Part shown: piece by piece, positions 61,046 to 64,000 of the stretch
How the letters are laid out: the number at the start of each line of letters is the position of its first letter
How positions within the stretch are numbered: position 1 is the stretch's first letter
Origin: Ideonella_A sp963843805
GTDB taxonomy: Bacteria; Pseudomonadota; Gammaproteobacteria; Burkholderiales; Burkholderiaceae_C
DNA: 64,000 nt
Direction of reading: 5' to 3'
Assembly: GCA_963843805.1 (NCBI GenBank)
Contig: CAWJLY010000008.1
Location: 1-64,000, forward strand
Translations under genes and position numbers: made by a program
Notes under the pieces: generated by a model
The model's input: only the letters and a program-made list of their open reading frames with translations
What the model was told of the DNA's origin: nothing
The model's database searches: none

Positions 61046-63287
61046 TCATGCCGCTCGCGCCGCGCGCAGGCTGCGCCCGGCGACGACCAGCAGCAGCAAG
61101 CGCCAGCGACGCCGAGCAGGATCATCGGCCACCAGACCGGCTGGTTCCATTCGTGCTGCGTTCTGCACGCGCTCGGCGACGTCGAGGCGCAGGTAGCGGC
61201 CCTGGTCGCGGACCAGGATCGCCGGCTTGGAGTTGTGGACCCAGTGCTGCACCGCCGCCGAGGCATACGGGAAGAAGCCGAAGGTCCACGGCGCGTCCTG
61301 CTGCACGATCGCCACCATCTGGTCGATCACCGCCTGCTTCTCGGGCCCGTCGTCGAGCATCTTCAGCTGCTGGAACAGCCGGTCGTATTCGGGGTTGGCG
61401 TAGTTCGCGGTGTTCTCGCCGTCGAACTTGGTCTTGCCGTTCGGGCCGTAGAGCAGGAACAGGAAGTTCTCGGCGTCGGGGTAGTCGGCGTTCCAGCCCA
61501 GCCAGAAGACCTGGTACTTGCCCTTGCGCACCTTGTCCTGGAACTGGTTGTTGTCGGTCGCGCGCACCTCGAGCTGGATGTCGAGCTTGGCGAACTGGCG
61601 CACCACCCAGTCGATCTCGGGCTTGCGCTCGGGCGTGGCCGGCGCATAGAAGTCGTAGTTGATGACCAGCGGCTTGCCGGTCTTCGCGTCGCGGCCGTCC
61701 GGGTAGCCGGCCTCGGCCAGCAGCTGCTTCGCCTCGTCGATCGAGCGCGCGCACGACCTTGCCGTCGACCACCTTGTGCGTCACCGGGTTGACGCCTTCG
61801 AGCGTGCCGTTCGCGCGAGCCCTCGATGCCGGCCGGCAGCGGGCTCATCGCGGTGTCGCCGGCCTTCTTCGGGAAGATCTTCGAGTATTCCTCCCAGTCG
61901 ATCGCGATCGAGATCGCCTGGCGCAGCTTGCGGTTGCGCTCGCGTCTGCTCGGGCGTGTCGCCCTAGCCGATGCACCGGGTCGAGCATGTTGAAGCCGAT
62001 GAAATAGCTGTTGACGTCGGACGACTGCGTCGAGCCTGAAGCCCTTGTCGAGGTATTCGCTGGCGCACCTCTTCCGAATCCTGCATCGTCGACCCGGTAG
62101 TCCATGCCGGTGTCGGTGCGCTCGAAGACCTCGCAGGTCGTAGTAGCCCTGGCGGAACTTGCCGCGCCGCGGCACCGCTTCGCGTTCGACGGTCGAGACC
62201 AGCGTGTCGATGAACGGCGTCGGCTTGCCGCAGTCGTCGAGCAGGCCGGCCGCCTTGTCGCCCGGCATGCCTTCGCACGGATACGGCTCGCCGCGGTAGT
62301 TCGGGTTGCGCTTCATCACGTGGCGCCGGTCCTTCACGTACTCGATCATCATGTAGGGCCCGGTGCCGACCGGCCAGGTGTCCAGCGTCAGGCCGACCTC
62401 GGCCATGCCCGGCTGGGCATAGAAGGCATCGGCCTCCCACGGCACCGGCGCCATGAAGGTCATCTGCATCCAGTAGCTCCACTGCGGATATTTGCCCTTG
62501 ATGCGGATGCGCAGCAGGTGCTTCTCGGGCGCCGTGGCACCGGCCAGCGGCCAGCGGCGGAAGTCGAGGAAGGGCTTGTCGAGGCTGGCCGGGTCGAGGC
62601 CGGCGCGCAGCTTGCGTCTTCGGCCTTGATCAGCGGGCCGTATTCCTTCAGGCCGACCACGTATTCGGCGAAGATGCCGGATAGATCGGCGTCGTGATGC
62701 GGGTCGTCGCGTGGCGCTTGATCGCGTAGACGAAGTCGTCGGCGACCAGCTCGCGGGTGCCGGTGCTGCTCGAAGTCGCAGCGGCGTGCGCCGGTTGCCG
62801 AGGTCGCCCGGCTTCATCGCGTGGTAGGCGTAGCGGCCCTGCGTCGTCCTTGGCGAAGGCCGGGATGCGGCTGGAACAGGATGCCCGGCTTGATCGGGAC
62901 GTCGTAGACGCTCTCGGCGACCTGTTCGCCGGCGCGTCGTCGGGCAGCGGCTTGCCGTCCTTGTCGAGGTATTGCGGCTTGACGACCTCGGCTGCCGTCT
63001 TCGGCACCAGCACGAACGGCCGCTTCAGGTAGTGATAGCCGTACAGCGGCTCGTAGATCTGGTAGGTGATACGGCGTGTCGTTGCTCCAGTACGAGGCCG
63101 TCGGGTCGAGGTGCCGCGGCGAGTTCTCGATGACGGCGCTGAACAGCGTGTTGGCTTGTCGCCGCGTCGTCGGGCCAGGGATTGTTGTTGCACGCCGCCA
63201 GAGCCAGCAAGGCGACAGGCGCCCAGCCCACGCAGCGCCGTTCCAATCCAGCGGCGTGCGCGATGCCGCTGCAAGCTCTGACAACAT
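61046..63287 (-). CDS. Peptide-type ABC transporter substrate-binding lipoprotein with C-terminal membrane helix (heavily frameshifted)
   Basis: Family 5 extracytoplasmic binding protein. ATG 63287 starts MLSEL; in a corrected frame the signal ends VALLALAACNNN, a lipobox with the Cys to be acylated. Recognisable blocks: VIENSPRHLDPTASYWSNDTP, YQIYEPLYGYHYLKRPFVL, LTLDTWPVGTGPYMMIEYVKDRRHVMKRNPNYRGEPYP, KLRQAISIAIDWEEYSKIF and YQVFWLGWNADYPDAENFLFLLYGP. The C-terminus contains VWWPMILLGVAGACLLLLVVAGRS-like sequence, a membrane helix unusual in this family. More than ten indels. First gene of the transporter operon. Confidence 0.85.
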
Positions 63288-63477
63288 CCTGAATCCCCTT
63301 TAGCCGTCGCCACCGCAGCGCCGTCGTGCAGTGCACTCACCAAACAATGTGCCCCCGGCCAAGCCGGCTTTTGACCGGGCAGCCGTGAGGCACGGATACA
63401 TGATAAGCGCCACCTGCGGCGCGCGCCCCGCCGGCCGACAAGCCGCGTCTCCGCGAAAACGGAAACCGCTGCATCGT

Positions 63478-64000
63478 CTACCAGCCGATCAGCACGTCGC
63501 GCCGTCGACCAGCAGTTGCACGCGCGCGCCGACCGGCAGGCACACCTTGGTCGGCACGTGGCCGAACGGCAGGCCGGTCAGGATCGGCGTCGAGGTGACG
63601 CTGCGCAGCTGCGCCAGCATGGTCTTCAGCGAATAGCCGCGGTCGAGCGGCGACTTCTTCCAGCCGGTGAAGCCGCCGAGCAGCACCGCCTTCTGCGCGT
63701 CGAGCACGCCGCATTGCTGCAATTGCAGCAGGCTGCGTTCGACCCGGTAGGGATGTTCGTTGACATCCTCGAGAAACAGGATGCCGCCCTTGATGACATC
63801 GGCCCGCGGCCAGTGCCGCGTGCCGAGCAGCGAATTGACGATCGCCAGGTTGCCGCCCCACAGCGTGCCGCGCACCTGCAGGCCGTCGAAGCCCGGCTCG
63901 GTGCGAAAGCCGACCGCTTCGAGCTCGCCGCTCATCGCCTCGACGAAGCAGTCGCGCGTGACCTCGTCGACGCCACCCTCGGCATCGTCGCGGCCGAAAT
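63478..64000 (-). CDS. LD-carboxypeptidase, S66 family (5' end outside window)
   Basis: Muramoyltetrapeptide carboxypeptidase that trims D-Ala from peptidoglycan tetrapeptides in recycling. Only the C-terminal 170 residues are here: FRTEPGFDGLQVRGTLWGGNLAIVNSLLGT, IKGGILFLEDVNEHPYRVERSLLQL with the Glu and His of the catalytic triad region, VLLGGFTGWKKS and ILTGLPFGHVPTKVCLPVGARVQL. An indel near 63492 changes the end to VDGRDVLIGW, with the stop at 63480-63478. The frame stays open to the window edge. Confidence 0.88.
   Translation of the reverse strand, partial: FRPRRCRGWRRRGHARLLRRGDERRARSGRLSHRAGLRRPAGARHAVGRQPGDRQFAARHAALAAGRCHQGRHPVSRGCQRTSLPGRTQPAAIAAMRRARRAEGGAARRLHRLEEVAARPRLFAEDHAGAAAQRHLDADPDRPAVRPRADQGVPAGRRARATAGRRRDVLIGW

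Overview
The window looks like chromosomal DNA of a GC-rich betaproteobacterium, most likely order Burkholderiales. This rests on gene orders typical of that group: exbB-exbD-lpxK-Trm112-kdsB-adk, ppiA...ppiB-lpxH, clpS-clpA, and a ccoI-ccoS-ccoNOQP-ccoG cluster beside fnr. I see no prophage, insertion sequence, integron or CRISPR array.

A large share of the reading frames carry one to many single-base or two-base indels, including genes a cell could hardly lose (lysC, accA, cysS, clpA, adk, kdsB). Conserved motifs continue immediately in another frame. I therefore read these as sequence errors rather than pseudogenes and annotate whole genes across the breaks. The cco cluster (29-37 kb) and the peptide transporter (56.6-63.3 kb) are worst. 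icd, sodB, clpS, the HU gene, both exb genes at 40.5 kb and the TonB receptor at 53.6 kb are intact.

Layout. 0-6.3 kb: the end of one TonB-dependent receptor, then a probable copper group (PCu(A)C chaperone, TonB receptor, DUF2946 protein, divergent His-rich membrane protein) and an orphan HNH-like protein. 6.3-12.4 kb, minus strand: tRNA-Ser(GCU), lysC, tilS, accA, an AlkA-type glycosylase and cysS. 12.7-19.1 kb, plus strand: ppiA, a TPR protein, a FimV-like protein and an L,D-transpeptidase, joined by 4-base or shorter overlaps and sharing a C-terminal module; a terminator; then ppiB-lpxH-mtfA. 19.1-28.2 kb: clpS-clpA, a cold-shock protein, HU, a RIO kinase, a LysR regulator with three coupled small unknown genes, icd and a TauE/SafE-like membrane protein. 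28.4-37.3 kb: fnr with a perfect FNR box and the whole cbb3 oxidase structural and maturation set, an oxygen-limited respiration module. 37.4-45.3 kb: a DUF192 protein, sodB, xseA and the exbB-to-adk envelope/nucleotide block, with an SDR dehydrogenase. 45.4-56.5 kb: a second Ton energy-transduction set (tonB, exbB, two exbD), a TPR protein, a 2OG-Fe(II) oxygenase and two divergent large TonB receptors. 56.6-63.3 kb: a peptide-type ABC transporter (lipoprotein binding protein, two permeases, two ATPase domains). 63.5 kb-end: an LD-carboxypeptidase running off the window.

I found no clear candidate for an entirely new system. The most interesting unexplained parts are the three-gene chain sharing a C-terminal module, the three coupled small ORFs after the LysR gene, the His-rich protein of the copper group, and the receptor-oxygenase-Ton locus.
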